Source: Saccoglossus kowalevskii (lineage: Eukaryota; Hemichordata; Enteropneusta; Harrimaniidae). From it: DNA of 24,423 nt. The notes below the pieces were generated by a model. That model had not been told where the DNA came from, did no database searches, and saw only the letters and a list, made by a program, of their open reading frames with translations. The translations under genes were made by a program, and so were the position numbers. Positions 8,483 through 19,540 of the stretch are shown here, piece after piece. How positions within the stretch are numbered: the stretch's first letter is position 1; each line of letters begins with the position of its first letter. The DNA lies in assembly GCF_000003605.2 (NCBI RefSeq), contig NW_003141811.1, positions 52,570-76,992 on the forward strand. Reading direction: 5' to 3'.

Positions 8483-11400
8483 GTGAGTAACTATACTATG
8501 TTCAGCTCTTTGTTCATGTGTTGATTCCCCTAGTACATTAACACAAGACATACTTTCACACAAAGCTACATTTATTCTGGTAGGTTCTCTCGATCCTACT
8601 GTTTTGTACAGGTTCATTCATACTCACAATAAAATCTGAGCCAATGGTTACTCCGATCTGTTTCTACATTATAAACCGAGTTGCCTTTTTCCAAACAGGT
8701 TATTCGATGTCTGCTTTTCCAAATGTTTTTCACGCACAAGGAACACATTATTTGAACATTAATTTTACCCCGCTTCTTCCAGTAAAAAAACACTGGATCA
8801 CTCGTAATAAAAACGTGTATCTCCCTCCCCCGCAGTGTCACAATTTTGTAAACACGAGACCTGTTAAATACTGCTATATTAAATGGAGTAGATCATTTCG
8901 AAACATTGAATATATGCGTATCAAATAATCCGCTTTATTCTTTAAGCTTTATGTTTGTGTTTGTTACGGAAGTTATGCTGGTATGTAATGGGCGTGGATC
9001 ATATGACATCATGTTTAGATGTCTTTTAATAACGTTGAAATGACAGATCTCTCGAAAAGCTATGACGTTGTCGAGTAATATCTATCATGCTGCATTATGG
9101 TTCACTCCTCCAACTACAATACCACTTTTAAATAATTGTGACCAATCCCAAATGTTGCAAAATTGTTCACACAATTACACTCGAGTGTGTGCGTACACAC
9201 TCATTAAATGAAATATTGTATTAATTATCGCCAACACACTCAAGCCTTGGTACACATCCGGTGAAAATGTATGCTAATTAACTAAGAGCAGTAACTATTA
9301 AACTGTGAATTGACGTGGACAGGTTAACACGACTTGATATCACAGATGAATTAAACCCCGGCGTAGACACGAGAACTGAATAAGTGCATTACTCAGTCTT
9401 CAACAAATTAAAACGTGTTAATGCATTAGGAACTAGTGTTTGAAATGGTTGATTTAAGATTGAATATGGGTTTAATACATTAATGCCAAACAATTATACC
9501 GAATGAATGGAATGAATATTAAGTGTAGGTGTAATTCACAGCTTTTCAATAATCTCAAATAAACGGAGAACTATGTTTTACAGTAGAATCGTGTTGAAAC
9601 GTTATTGTCGTACACTAATTTCGGTAGTGTTTGCTAATCGATCATTAAAGATAAAAGTATTTTCCTGCATGATAATTACCAAAATGTTTTTGTTTCATTT
9701 TGTTGCAGTCGAAAAGAGAAACAAACTTCCAACTAATCTTCCCAATACTTATGTACTCTTTTTTGTTCTAGAATCTGGCGGTGCTGGTGGTGACACCCAC
9801 GCACTTCTAATCAATACCCTTTTGAGCAACTATTCTAAATACACTCGACCAGTGATAAACGCAACAACTACAACAGTTGTGTCCCATCGTATACTGCCTA
9901 TACAAATACTTGATGTGGTAAGTTTATGATGATTGGTTGGTCTGTTCAGGTTGGCAGGCACATGCTGATTGACCACGTGGTTCAATGAACATATTAAATT
10001 AAAAAAAAAGAAAGAATCGAAAAGTACTTCTGAGTGTTCCAGCAATTTGGTTTAATAACCTACGTGTCATATAGCTGAACCTGCCAGCAATCCATTAATT
10101 TGGTCACTTGGTCATCGTGAATTTATAAATAATCGCATGTACTAAATTTGTAGGCATATGTATGCTTAATGTGTGCCGCAATGTTGGATTTTTAACAAAC
10201 TGGAAGAGCGCCATTTTTGCCCTTTTAGTCCCACTTTTTTTGTAAAGCTATGAAGATTTGTTTTGTTTTGGAAAGAGGTGACAATCATAGTTCACAATCA
10301 TTGAGTTCACCACTTTGTTTGGCATTGATTAGGACTGAATAGATTGTTCACAAAAAGATTCCTTGTAGCTAAATCAATGATAAGACTGCATCCTCTGTTG
10401 GCCTTTATTTAAGACTGAGCACAACTACATCTTAGCATTAAATTGTCTTTTATCAGGACGAGAAGAATCAAATTATAACGCTAAAGGTTTGGTTGGCACT
10501 GGTAAGTTTATTTTGCTTACATTGGTATAACATCATCACATATGTAACTGTGCTGACATATTCTTTAATCATTTGAATCTATTATATGATAATCGCCAGA
10601 ATGCACGTGATTAACCATCGTAATCGTTCGACTAATCATTGGATAAATACATTATATACAAGTATACAATTCCAGAAAAAAACATTTTGCGATAGTTTTT
10701 TATAATATGCAAACAAAGAAGAGTTTGTAATTTGGCCGCTGGTCATATTTTCATATAGATCATTGATTGATTTGTAATTGCTGCAGTATGGCAATGTAAT
10801 ATGTCCCAATACGATTCTTATCAACTAGTATAACATATGTTTAGTGCTCGAGGGAACTCTTGTATACTACTTTTTATTACATCAAGTCTGTGAACAACCA
10901 CAAGGGGGTACTATGTGGATAATCTTCTTAAATAATTACATTTATCAGAGATGGTATGACGAATTTCTTACATGGAATCCATCTGACTTTGGAGGCATTA
11001 ATGTAGTCAACATTCCAGTTGATCTGATATGGCAACCAGACATATACTTATATGGAAGGTACGTGACAGTAATAATAGTTATTCAGGCTGAATATATTAT
11101 ATTTATATTTTTACATTACTTTGAATAGTTTCAAATTATAATGAGTTTGTGCCAGAAACACTTGAGAAACCATGTCTATATAAAATGTTGCCATGTTGGT
11201 CGATTATATTTTTGGTTTTAGCTATGATTTTATCTATCGGTTATGGTTAGGCATAACTAACAATATCTACTGGTGATCAGTATAACCCGTGTTTACAGTT
11301 GAATCAAAACTAATATACAAATATTTGATACGTTGGAAAAAGCTAATAACAAGCACGCTGTTAGCGTTAGGTAGCCAATCACGCACAATCTTTGAAGTAT

Positions 11401-12660
11401 TTTTGCATTGACTCCGTATTTATTGTTTATCTGCAGTACATCTAAAGACTTCGTTAGACATCTTGACACCGATGTCCAAATATACCCAGATGGTTTAATA
11501 ATTGCACCTCAACCTGTTATTTACAAATCAACATGTGAAATAGATGCTACGTTTTTCCCGTTCGACCAACAAGAATGTTATCTGAAGTTTGGGTCATGGA
11601 CGTATGATGGATTTCGAATTGATCTTGATATTTACCCTAATTCAGGGAAACTCGACAATTATATTGCAAACGGCGAGTGGCATTTATTTGAAATACCAAT
11701 TGTTAAACACGTGGCGTTCTATATTTGTTGCATCGAGCCCTACCCGGATATAACATATACATTGATCTTTCAACGCCGGTCTCTCTTCTACTTTTACACA
11801 CTGGTCATACCAGCCATTCTTCTTTTCGTACTGGTCCTCGTTGGCTTCTACCTACCATCGAACTGTGGTGAAAGGATGACGCTGTTTGTTACAAGTATGT
11901 TAGCTCTGATAGTGTTCCTAACTTTGGTCAGTGAATACATGCCACCGACATCGAATTCGACGCCGTACTTACGTAAGTAGTCTACAATGAAACTAAACAC
12001 CACAAAACAAATTGGAATATTAGCCCATATTACCTTCTTCACCATTTTTTAGAAAGTATATGAATAAATAAAGAACGTACACTGTGTGTGATGTAGATCG
12101 TCTTTGAATTATGAAAATTATAAACATCTTTATTGAAGCTATCCTATAATTCATCATTAATAAAACGGTAATTAAAATTATCCTGCGTTGTTTCAACAGA
12201 ACGCTACCTGTTATCCATGATTGGCTTTGTATCAGCAGCGTCGGTTCTGACGGGAATTAACATCAACATACACTTCCAGGCACCCGGATGTCCACCAATT
12301 CCCCGATGGCTGCAAAACGTGGCGTTCAATTATTTGGCCGTGATTGCGTGCATGCGTGGAAGAGTGAAAACGTATTTGAAGCATCAGATTGAAGCTATGT
12401 CTGAAAATGAATATTCAGGCAACAAAGAAATAGAAGCAAGTCATGGTACTATAGACGATGCAGAACATGTTCGTCAGAAGTCACTAATTCTACAAGCGGA
12501 CAATATATCGTATAATTATCGTGTCCAGGGTTGGCAATTATTAGCTCAAATTCTAGATAGAATATTGTTGATATGTTTTCTTTTGGCATTCGTTAGTATT
12601 TCCGTAGGAATGTTTACTTTTCTGTATACGCAAAAGAAGGGTCCGTCACATGCGCATTAA
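8404..12660 (+). CDS. Nicotinic acetylcholine receptor-like alpha subunit (six exons, complete)
   Basis: Join of 8404-8482, 9772-9917, 10457-10501, 10949-11058, 11437-11972 and 12200-12660, totalling 1377 nt and 458 aa with consistent phases. It is a subunit of a pentameric ligand-gated channel in the plasma membrane. A signal peptide is followed by the ligand-binding domain with loop D Trp (LRWYDEFL), loop A (WQPDIYLYG), loop B (GSWTYDG), a Cys-loop with 13 residues between cysteines (CEIDATFFPFDQQEC), and loop C YICCIEPYPDITY. The vicinal CC pair marks an alpha subunit. M2 begins GERMTLF, keeping the Glu of the cation filter and the 9' Leu gate, so the channel should pass cations. The M3-M4 loop is short, about 80 residues, and M4 ends near the C-terminus. 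NYS and NAT are glycosylation sites. A second copy of exon 1 lies 9.3 kb downstream. The ligand, presumably acetylcholine, is inferred from the aromatic box. Confidence 0.93.
8483..9771 (+). other. Receptor gene 1, intron 1
   Basis: 1289 nt, from GTGAGT to TTGTTCTAG. It contains the block 8933-9140 shared with intron 1 of the second receptor gene. It also holds a hairpin-like inverted repeat at 9183-9202 (GAGTGTGT / ACACACTC). No coding sequence was recognised. Confidence 0.75.
8933..9140 (+). repeat. Intron 1 block shared by both receptor genes (copy 1)
   Basis: Aligns with 22072-22275. The core GTTATGCTGGTATG...ATGGGCGTGG (8972-8997) matches 22107-22132 at 25 of 26 bases. Flanking patches (ATAACGTTGAAAT, CTCCTCCA) follow in the same order. 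Confidence 0.7.
9772..9917 (+). CDS. Receptor gene 1, exon 2
   Basis: 146 nt, phase 1 in and phase 0 out. It encodes ESGGAGGDTHALLINTLLSN, then YSKYTRPVINATTTT and the strand ending LPIQILDV. This is the usual N-terminal helix and first beta strand of nicotinic subunits. The acceptor is TTCTAG and the donor G|GTAAGT. The longer open frame that extends into flanking sequence is intronic. Confidence 0.9.
9918..10456 (+). other. Receptor gene 1, intron 2
   Basis: 539 nt with standard GT-AG ends. It contains the E-box-type palindrome CCACGTGG at 9973-9980. Nothing else was recognised. Confidence 0.75.
10457..10501 (+). CDS. Receptor gene 1, exon 3 (45 nt)
   Basis: Encodes DEKNQIITLKVWLAL, the conserved strand after 'DV' in nicotinic subunits. 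The 45-nt length and 0-0 phase equal the classical nicotinic exon 3. Ends are TATCAG and G|GTAAGT. Confidence 0.9.
10502..10948 (+). other. Receptor gene 1, intron 3
   Basis: 447 nt with GT-AG ends. No feature was recognised. Confidence 0.7.
10949..11058 (+). CDS. Receptor gene 1, exon 4 (110 nt)
   Basis: Encodes RWYDEFLTWNPSDFGG and onward through IPVDLIWQPDIYLYG, with loop D Trp and loop A Tyr. The 110-nt length is that of classical nicotinic exon 4. It ends in phase 2 at AG|GTACGT. Confidence 0.92.
11059..11436 (+). other. Receptor gene 1, intron 4
   Basis: 378 nt, GTACGT to CTGCAG. No feature was recognised. Confidence 0.7.
11437..11972 (+). CDS. Receptor gene 1, exon 5 (loop B to M2)
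   Basis: 536 nt, phase 2 in and phase 1 out. It carries the Cys-loop, loop B, loop C with CC, M1 (LFYFYTLVIPAILLFVLVLV), M2 and the SEYMPPTS linker. In vertebrate nicotinic genes this stretch is split over several exons, so here they are fused. The donor is C|GTAAGT, and an open frame of two more codons into the intron is spurious. Confidence 0.92.
12200..12660 (+). CDS. Receptor gene 1, exon 6 (M3, loop, M4, stop)
   Basis: 461 nt from TTTCAACAG to TAA. Joined to the C of exon 5 it reads QRYLLSMIGFVSAASVLTG (M3), then the intracellular loop from PGCPPIPRWLQ, then M4 (LDRILLICFLLAFVSISVG) and a short tail. The intron before it (11973-12199) is 227 nt and ordinary. Confidence 0.9.
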
Positions 12661-12941
12661 TATATAAAGATGTTCACTCGAAGGTATCAACATATAAATT
12701 CTAGTATGACATAAATGTTGTTGTTCGAAAGATACTTCCATATCAGTTCTACATATAATACACATCTTTGGCAGTGCATATATTTATTTTTGTAAACAAA
12801 CCTGTATTGTGCTGAATGAATCTATAATCATTAATTACTGCGTAAATTATTGCCATGAAAAATCCATACAAAACATGATATGTTTACCTGGTTGTTATTA
12901 GTGCGTATACAATAAGATTTATCAGTATAGACACTTAAATG

Positions 12942-12967
12942 TATTATTATTATTATTATTATTATTA
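12942..12967. repeat. (TAT)n trinucleotide repeat
   Basis: Eight or nine tandem TAT triplets in the 3' flank of receptor gene 1. Confidence 0.85.
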
Positions 12968-13500
12968 CAAATTCATTTAAAAAATGAAAACAAAACAACA
13001 ACAAAATATCAAAATTTTCATGTTTTGGTTCCCTAACGCCACGCTACACTAGAATTATAATGAATACACAAAAATGTTGCTGTACGTTCGTTGATTCAAT
13101 CGTATATACTTTTTGAAACTAAATTGTCTAGATACTATAACTGGAAAATTATGAGTTTTATTTTGTGCCTTCTTGATGTTCAATGTTCAATTGGTTAAAT
13201 AGTATTAGTTACAATTGACGATGTGTCACCATATTTAAAGTAAATATTATCTTTAAAAAAGCACTGGGGTATATATCATAAAATCAATTTGGTTTAGCTA
13301 CATAGTTTGTATCACAATGTATGATGTATAATTTGACAATGATCACTTAAATTGAATTATTATTTCACTATAGCTATTTCAATTCATGTATGTACAATCT
13401 ACCTAAGATGTGTTGTCACGTAGATGTTGATATAAAGTTATCAATTAAAGTGAAAATATTGTGTAATTGTTCTACTATGCTAAAAAAAACAACTATCGAA

Positions 13501-13506
13501 AATAAA
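13501..13506 (+). terminator. Candidate poly(A) signal of receptor gene 1
   Basis: This is the first canonical AATAAA downstream of the receptor stop codon, implying about 840 nt of 3'UTR. The AT-rich background makes this weak. Confidence 0.3.
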
Positions 13507-15500
13507 TTAGGTAAATGTTGTAACCTCAATAATAATACGAGATAATATTGCAGTGTGTTACAACCAGTGCCAAACATTACAATTTTCTTAATTTACCTGA
13601 AAAAAAAATATTCCGCAAAACTCATTCTTACAAATAGTGACACGTCAATAACACGTTGTTCTGCGATTCATTGTGACGGAGTCATGGTCTTAGAATTTCA
13701 TGTTCGTTCATAGTTTGTCAACGCCAAAACTGAAATTACTTTTTGTATGTAGGCATTTGTGGCTTTCATCTGGCATTTGCATACAATATACATTAACCGA
13801 AGACATTTACTAACAGTTTTCCCAGCATTTAAGCAAGAAGTCATATTTACATCACATGTTGAAATTCACGGAAAATGCACAGTATGGTAGAAGAAACACA
13901 ATGTTACTATGTTTAGCCGTGTTGGGACAGCTATTAAGAAGAATGAATAAAATTATCACAATTCCATATGACTTCAATAACGTTCTATTAACTTTATCAT
14001 ATTGTAGGTTATGTGTTGACATTTTTAAGGATTCGCTCATTAAATATTAGCTAAGAGTTTAATATTTAACATTACATATTCAATCGTATAATTATATGTA
14101 ATTCGTCATTGACAATTAATTGATAAATTAGTATCTTATGTAAAAAGTAGTTGTAGTACATTTCTTATGTGTATGGACAGAGACCTCTCGATATGTAAAG
14201 TATATAGATTTCGTACACAAACCTACGATCTTTTTGTTATTTTAAAAGTAACATGATGTGTAATCAAAATTATAAATCCATTCAATAATTGTAATTGTTG
14301 ACGTTATGGTTTAAATATATTCCTCTATGTTATAGACATAGATCATTTCATATGTGGGATTATTATCTATGATTATCAGAAATATACATATAATCAAATA
14401 AATATGTGATATAACATACTAGTTAGTTTCCTCTACATGTTAAACTTTGTAATGAAAATTACATTTTTAAGACTTCTGTTTTACTGTTATAGCAAACAGT
14501 GATGGCAAACATAAATGTATATGTCATTGCAACTACATGGTTTTACATTTACTTGCTGGAATAAAAATAAAAAACATAACCAAACGCATTTTGTAATTCA
14601 CTTGTTTATATTCATAATGCACCGTACGGAGCATTCAACTAGTGTTTACAGTAGAACATTTACGTAACGCCCAAAAGTCCTGCCTTGGGTATACGAATAA
14701 CAACGCCGATTTACAATATCACTATGTATCATGAACGCAAATATATGGACAAAGTCAGCCTACACAATGTCGAGTAGTCGCTATTTTGTTATGATCGATC
14801 ACGTGATGGGAACCGTATGACATTTGACGCATCCTATTTTGGGAATAGGCACAATAAAATTGCCAGTGAAAAGCCGGAAAGAAGGACTTAGCCTCTAAGG
14901 CTGGCACTATTTCAATAAACGACGCCCTTTTGAGAATTTGACGCAACTCCATTTTTTTTATTTGCAAGTGTTTTAGAACATTGCACATCCACTTTTTAAA
15001 CACATTCATATATGCGAATAAAATGCAAGTAAAATATATCGCAATAACACACGTGCTACATTATCAGAATATGGCAGGTTATAACGCATTCCATGTCTAC
15101 AGATGTGTGCATATTATATATGTTGTTTATTTATGAAACTGATCTTTCCCGACAACTCAATATTTACTAATTTATGTAAAAACTCTATGCTGCCTCCAAA
15201 TCACAAAAATAATTAAAACAAATAATCAACTAGGCCACCGAAATCATCTCTATGCACTATTAGGAACATAGTGATATTTAAGTTGATGTAATATTTAACT
15301 GTATTTTCAAGTGATTTCAATATAATTTTCAATCTGATTCCGTTGATGCCATAGAAAATTCTCCTATATAATTCCCATGCTTATTTTGTCGTATTAAATA
15401 TTAATTGTAAATACTTTATTGCAATTATTATTATCATTCCCAAGTTATTCCCTGTTGAACAGAAATACGGCTTTTATACCCTTGTTGTTCTACGTCATTG

Positions 15501-16080
15501 AATCTCGTGTCGATGTCAACGGTTCTACGAAGTCGGAACTATTTTAAGAGAGTCTTAGTTCTCGAAATAAAAAAATAACTAATAGTCATGTTTGTCTTTA
15601 AAGGTAGTGAAAGAAACATTCCAACACGGAGACATTTGGTTACAACCCATTTTCAATCAATTAGTGAATGAGTCACCGCTCTACTGAAAACCACGTCCAA
15701 ACTTCGGAGACGTGTCTTCTGGCAGAGTGACGACGCGCGCGACCATAGGCGCAATATAAAAGCCTACTGTAAGCTGTGGAAAATTTTGTAATTTTTCTGC
15801 CTTCGTTAGGAATAACCCAGAAGAGTAACTCAATTTTTGTTCACCGAATAAGCAGTGTGTTTGGCTATGTTCACGAGATAAATTGTGCTTGCACTAAAGT
15901 TTGTAAAGCGTGGATCGCCCTAGGCCATGCACTGGCCTTTCAGTTTGGTAGGGGTGTGCGGCCGGGAAGTAAAACCCCAGACCCCATAATAGACCATTTT
16001 CACCTCAAAAACCATACTCCATTATAGACCAAATAGTAAGTTTGTATATCCCATTAGAGACATGAATGGATGATCAATCC
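15501..16080. other. GC-richer segment with TATA-like box, function unknown
   Basis: A CG-containing stretch (GACGCGCGCG near 15733) is followed by TATAAAAG at 15755-15762, and an AP-1-like TGAGTCA lies at 15669-15675. Further on, CCATAATAGACCA and CCATTATAGACCA recur about 45 bp apart. This could be a promoter, an old mobile element or both. No coding sequence is convincing, including the 83-codon frame at 15776. Confidence 0.3.
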
Positions 16081-16518
16081 AAGGGAAATAAAAAATAAGA
16101 AACTGCCACAGCATTTTATTTTATTCACAAAATAATTGAAGGAGGAGAACCAGGAATTAATCAGTGGACCAGGAAGTAATCAGTACTTACTTTTCAACAC
16201 ACATTTTTGTCAAGTTTCTTCAACTTGTCAAAATCGTCGGTAAGTGACAAAACTGCAGCACAGTGTAGCTCCACAAAATACAAAACATAGACTATTCTTA
16301 TTATCTCAAATGCATTTAATGACAATTGAACAGGAAAGATTGTTCACTTTGTTGTTTATACACAAAACAGCGCTTGTTTCCTCTTTTCTACACCCAAACA
16401 ATTACACTTGTCTAACTGAATCTTTACTCCATAAAATTTAAGGATGAGTTTGGGGAAAACAACAGCATTTGTATATTCCAAATATAGTCTTTAGTATTTC
16501 AAAATTGAGGTATACAGG

Positions 16519-16520
16519 AT

Positions 16521-16555
<35 letters not shown>

Positions 16556-16607
16556 CTTGTTTGTTTGTTTGTTTGTTTGTTTGTTTGTTTGTTTGTTTAT
16601 TTATTTC
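16519..16607. repeat. Compound tetranucleotide microsatellite (ATTT)n(GTTT)n
   Basis: About ten ATTT units change abruptly to about nine GTTT units, then return to two ATTT units. The switch point is a single ACTT. This is a typical slippage-prone compound repeat. Confidence 0.92.
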
Positions 16608-17661
16608 ACAAAAAGTAACAAAAAAGAAACCCGTTAACTTAAACTGATATTGGTATTATAGAGAACGTTGACCCATCAAACCTGTTCAGTTATTTTTGCT
16701 GAAATTTCACTCATAAATTTACGGCTAGGTTATCCTAGTATTTTTATGTGCATTTTGCAGGTTCGATTAGCGACATATAGTGCAACCGCATTTCATATGT
16801 TTGACCATCTTCATATTACTAGGCCCTGCTGAACAACAGCTTTCTTTAATGAATGAAACTAGACGATGGAATTCGACTTCCCTTTGAGTCTGTGGGACGG
16901 CCACCCAAAGAGCGATGTTACAAACACTGTGCTACCAGTAACCGGTTATCCTGGTATCTTATTAAATGATACAATTTAAAATATAACCATGCAAAATTTC
17001 TCTTAAATTAAGAGTATTACATTCGTGACCCCGCACATTGATACCAATTCTAAGTGTGCTGTAAAACATATATGGGTGTAACATTAACAAATGTTTGCTG
17101 TTAACGTCTAGGTCTCCATAATGTATTTATTCACTGGGTGATCCGATCTGAAGCTTCCCAATATATATACAAAACCAGGAATATGAATACATTAATAATT
17201 GATGTTGTATTTTGTTTATATTCCCCATTTTTTCTAAAATAGAGAATAGTGTATGATTAAATTTATGTATGTCTCAAAATTTCATGATTTTATCAATAAG
17301 ATAACATCAAATAACATATATATATTATTTAGTCTTAAGATTCCTGATAGGTTAAGATGATTTCGTACAATAATCTGGCATCCCCGTACAATCCAATACC
17401 CTTAAATCCAATGAACAACGCTCGAATGACCAGACAGTAAGCAGACGTCTTTCATAACAGATCAGCTGTTTTTCACAAAAGCACTCACCCTTTGATAATT
17501 TGATATAGCGTAGATTTAAATAAAACTGACGTGTTTACCGCATATTGTTTTGTAGTACTATATATTACCACGACGGCGCATGTGTCCACTGATAGATATT
17601 TACGGAATCGTTGTCAGACTAGTACTGCTTATGTAGAGTAGAGCCTTATTTACAGACAGAT
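16608..17661. other. Upstream flank of receptor gene 2, no gene seen
   Basis: No coding sequence was recognised. Two short palindromes with the same TTAT centre occur (CTAGGTTATCCTAG near 16725-16738 and ACCGGTTATCCTGGT near 16942-16956). A TGACGT half-site lies at 17527-17532, about 130 bp before the second receptor start. Similarity to the upstream flank of gene 1 is not convincing by eye. Confidence 0.45.
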
Positions 17662-17740
17662 ATGACTCCTTCTGAAACCTCTAATTGGCTTCTATATTTT
17701 GCGTCAACAATGATACTATTAGTGTCATCTACGCCAATCG
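17662..17740 (+). CDS. Receptor gene 2, exon 1 (partial gene, signal peptide)
   Basis: 79 nt encoding MTPSETSNWLLYFASTMILL and VSSTPI, ending in phase 1 at G|GTAAGT. It matches exon 1 of the first receptor gene in length, phase and protein (SNWLLY-AS---LLVSST in both), so it is a tandem paralog in the same orientation. The rest of the gene is not visible: no exon 2 equivalent was found up to 24423. It is either a gene with a very long intron 1 that continues to the right, or a broken copy. Confidence 0.75.
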
Positions 17741-17762
17741 GTAAGTATCCTATGACTTTTAA

Positions 17763-18777
17763 GCCATATAACATATGAATGTGTAATCTCCTTCAGTATA
17801 CATATAACATATGAATGTGTAATCTCCTTCAGTATCAATATAGCAGATGAATGTGTGATCTCCTTTAGTATCCATATAACATATGAATGTGTAATCTCCT
17901 TCAGTATACATATAGCATATGGATGTGTAATCTCCTTCAGTATCCATATAACATATGAATGTGTAATCTCCTTCAGTATCCATATTACACATGAATGTGT
18001 GATCTCCTTGAGTATCCATATAACATATGAATGTGTGATCTCCTTCAGTATCCATATAACATATGAATGTGTAATCTCCTCCAGTATCCATATAACATAT
18101 GAATGTGCAATCTCCTTCAGTGTCCATATAACATATGAATGTGTGATCTTCAGTATCCATATAACATATGAATGTGCAATCTCCTTCAGTGTCCATATAA
18201 CATATGAATGTGTAATCTCCTTCAGTATCCATATAACATATGAATGTGTAATCTCCTTCAGTATCCATATAACAGATGAATGTGTGATCTCCTTTAGTAT
18301 CCATACAACATATGAATGTACGATCTCCTTTAGAATATATATAACATATGAATGTGTAATCTCCTTCAGTGTCCATATAACATATGAAATGTGTAATCTC
18401 CTTCAGTACACATATAACATATGGATGTGTAATCTCCTTCAGTATCCATATTACATATGAATGTGTGATCTCCTTCAGTATCCATATAACATATGAATGT
18501 GTGATCTCCTTCAGTATCAATATAACATATGAATATGTAACCTCCTTCAGTATCCATATAACATATGAATGTGTAATCTCCTTCAGTATCCATATTGCAC
18601 ATGAATGTGTGATCTCCTTCAGTATCCATATGACATATGAATGTGTAATCTCCTTCAGTATACATATAACATATGAATGTGTAATCTCCTTAAGTATCCA
18701 TATAACATATGAATATTTAATCTCCTTCAGTACCCATATAACATGTGAAAGTGTAATCACCTTCTCCGGCATCAATA
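17763..18777. repeat. Minisatellite domain A, 36-bp period
   Basis: About 28 units with CTCCTTCAGTATCC junctions. On the minus strand the units would read YMDTEGDYTFIC, twelve residues per unit. The 1-bp gain near 18387 breaks that frame. Confidence 0.9.
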
Positions 18778-19540
18778 TTACATTTTTATGCGTTATCTCC
18801 TTCTTCAGTACCCATATTTCACATGAATGTGTGATCTCCTTCTTCAGTATCCATATAACATATGAAAGTGTAATTTCCTTCTTCAGTATCAATATTACAT
18901 GAATGTATGAACTCCTTCAGTATCCATATTACACATGAATGTAATGCGTGAACTCCTTCAGTACTCATATAACATGTGAAAGTGTAATCTCCTTCTCCGG
19001 CATCAATATTACACATGAATGCGTGAACTCCTTCAGTATTCATATTACACATGAATGTGTGAACTCCTTCAGTATTCATATAATATATGAATGTGTAATC
19101 TCCTTCAGTATACATATTACACATATTATAATGTGCGATATCCTTCTTCAATATGCATATAACATATACATGTGTAATCTCCTTCTTCAGTATCAATATT
19201 ACATATGAATGCGTGAACTCCTTCAGTATTCATATATGTGAATGTGTAATCTCATTCAGTATACATATTACACATGAATGTGTGATATCCTTCTTCAGTA
19301 TCCATATTACACATGAATATGTAATCTTCTTCAGTATTCATATGACACATGAATGTGTGATCTCCTTCAGTATCCGTATAACACATGAATGAGTGATATC
19401 TTTCTTCAGTATCCGTATAACACATGAGTGTGTGATATCCTTCTTCAGTATCCATATTACACATGAATATGGAATCTTCTTCAGTATTCATTTGACACAT
19501 GAATGTGTGATCTCCTTCAGGATCCGTATAACACATGAAT
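18778..19540. repeat. Minisatellite domain B, mixed 36/39-bp units with a 150-bp higher-order repeat
   Basis: This is the most diverged part, with short, long and damaged units (for example ATTATAATGTG near 19125). The landmark TGTGATATCC recurs at 19281 and 19431, and the text between repeats almost unchanged. This gives a 150-bp period made of two 36-bp and two 39-bp units. Confidence 0.75.

Larger units (their letters stand above)
12661..15500. other. 3' flank of receptor gene 1, no gene seen
   Basis: AT-rich sequence without a recognisable coding region. It contains a (TAT)n run at 12942-12967 and a palindrome ATCACGTGAT (E-box CACGTG) at 14798-14807. The latter sits in a less AT-rich patch at 14640-14960 that could be an old mobile element, which I could not identify. 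Confidence 0.5.

Noticed and set aside
9573-9929. 118-aa frame starting at 9573
   Set aside because: Only 9772-9917 is coding (exon 2). The upstream part is intron reading through the TTCTAG acceptor.
14755-15009. 84-aa minus-strand frame
   Set aside because: No recognisable domain, no splice context, and composition consistent with chance.
17759-18892. 377-aa minus-strand reading frame, and the other long frames on both strands in the array
   Set aside because: They follow from triplet-length tandem units lacking stops in three frames. Frames change at non-triplet units, several overlap each other, and they lie within an intron.
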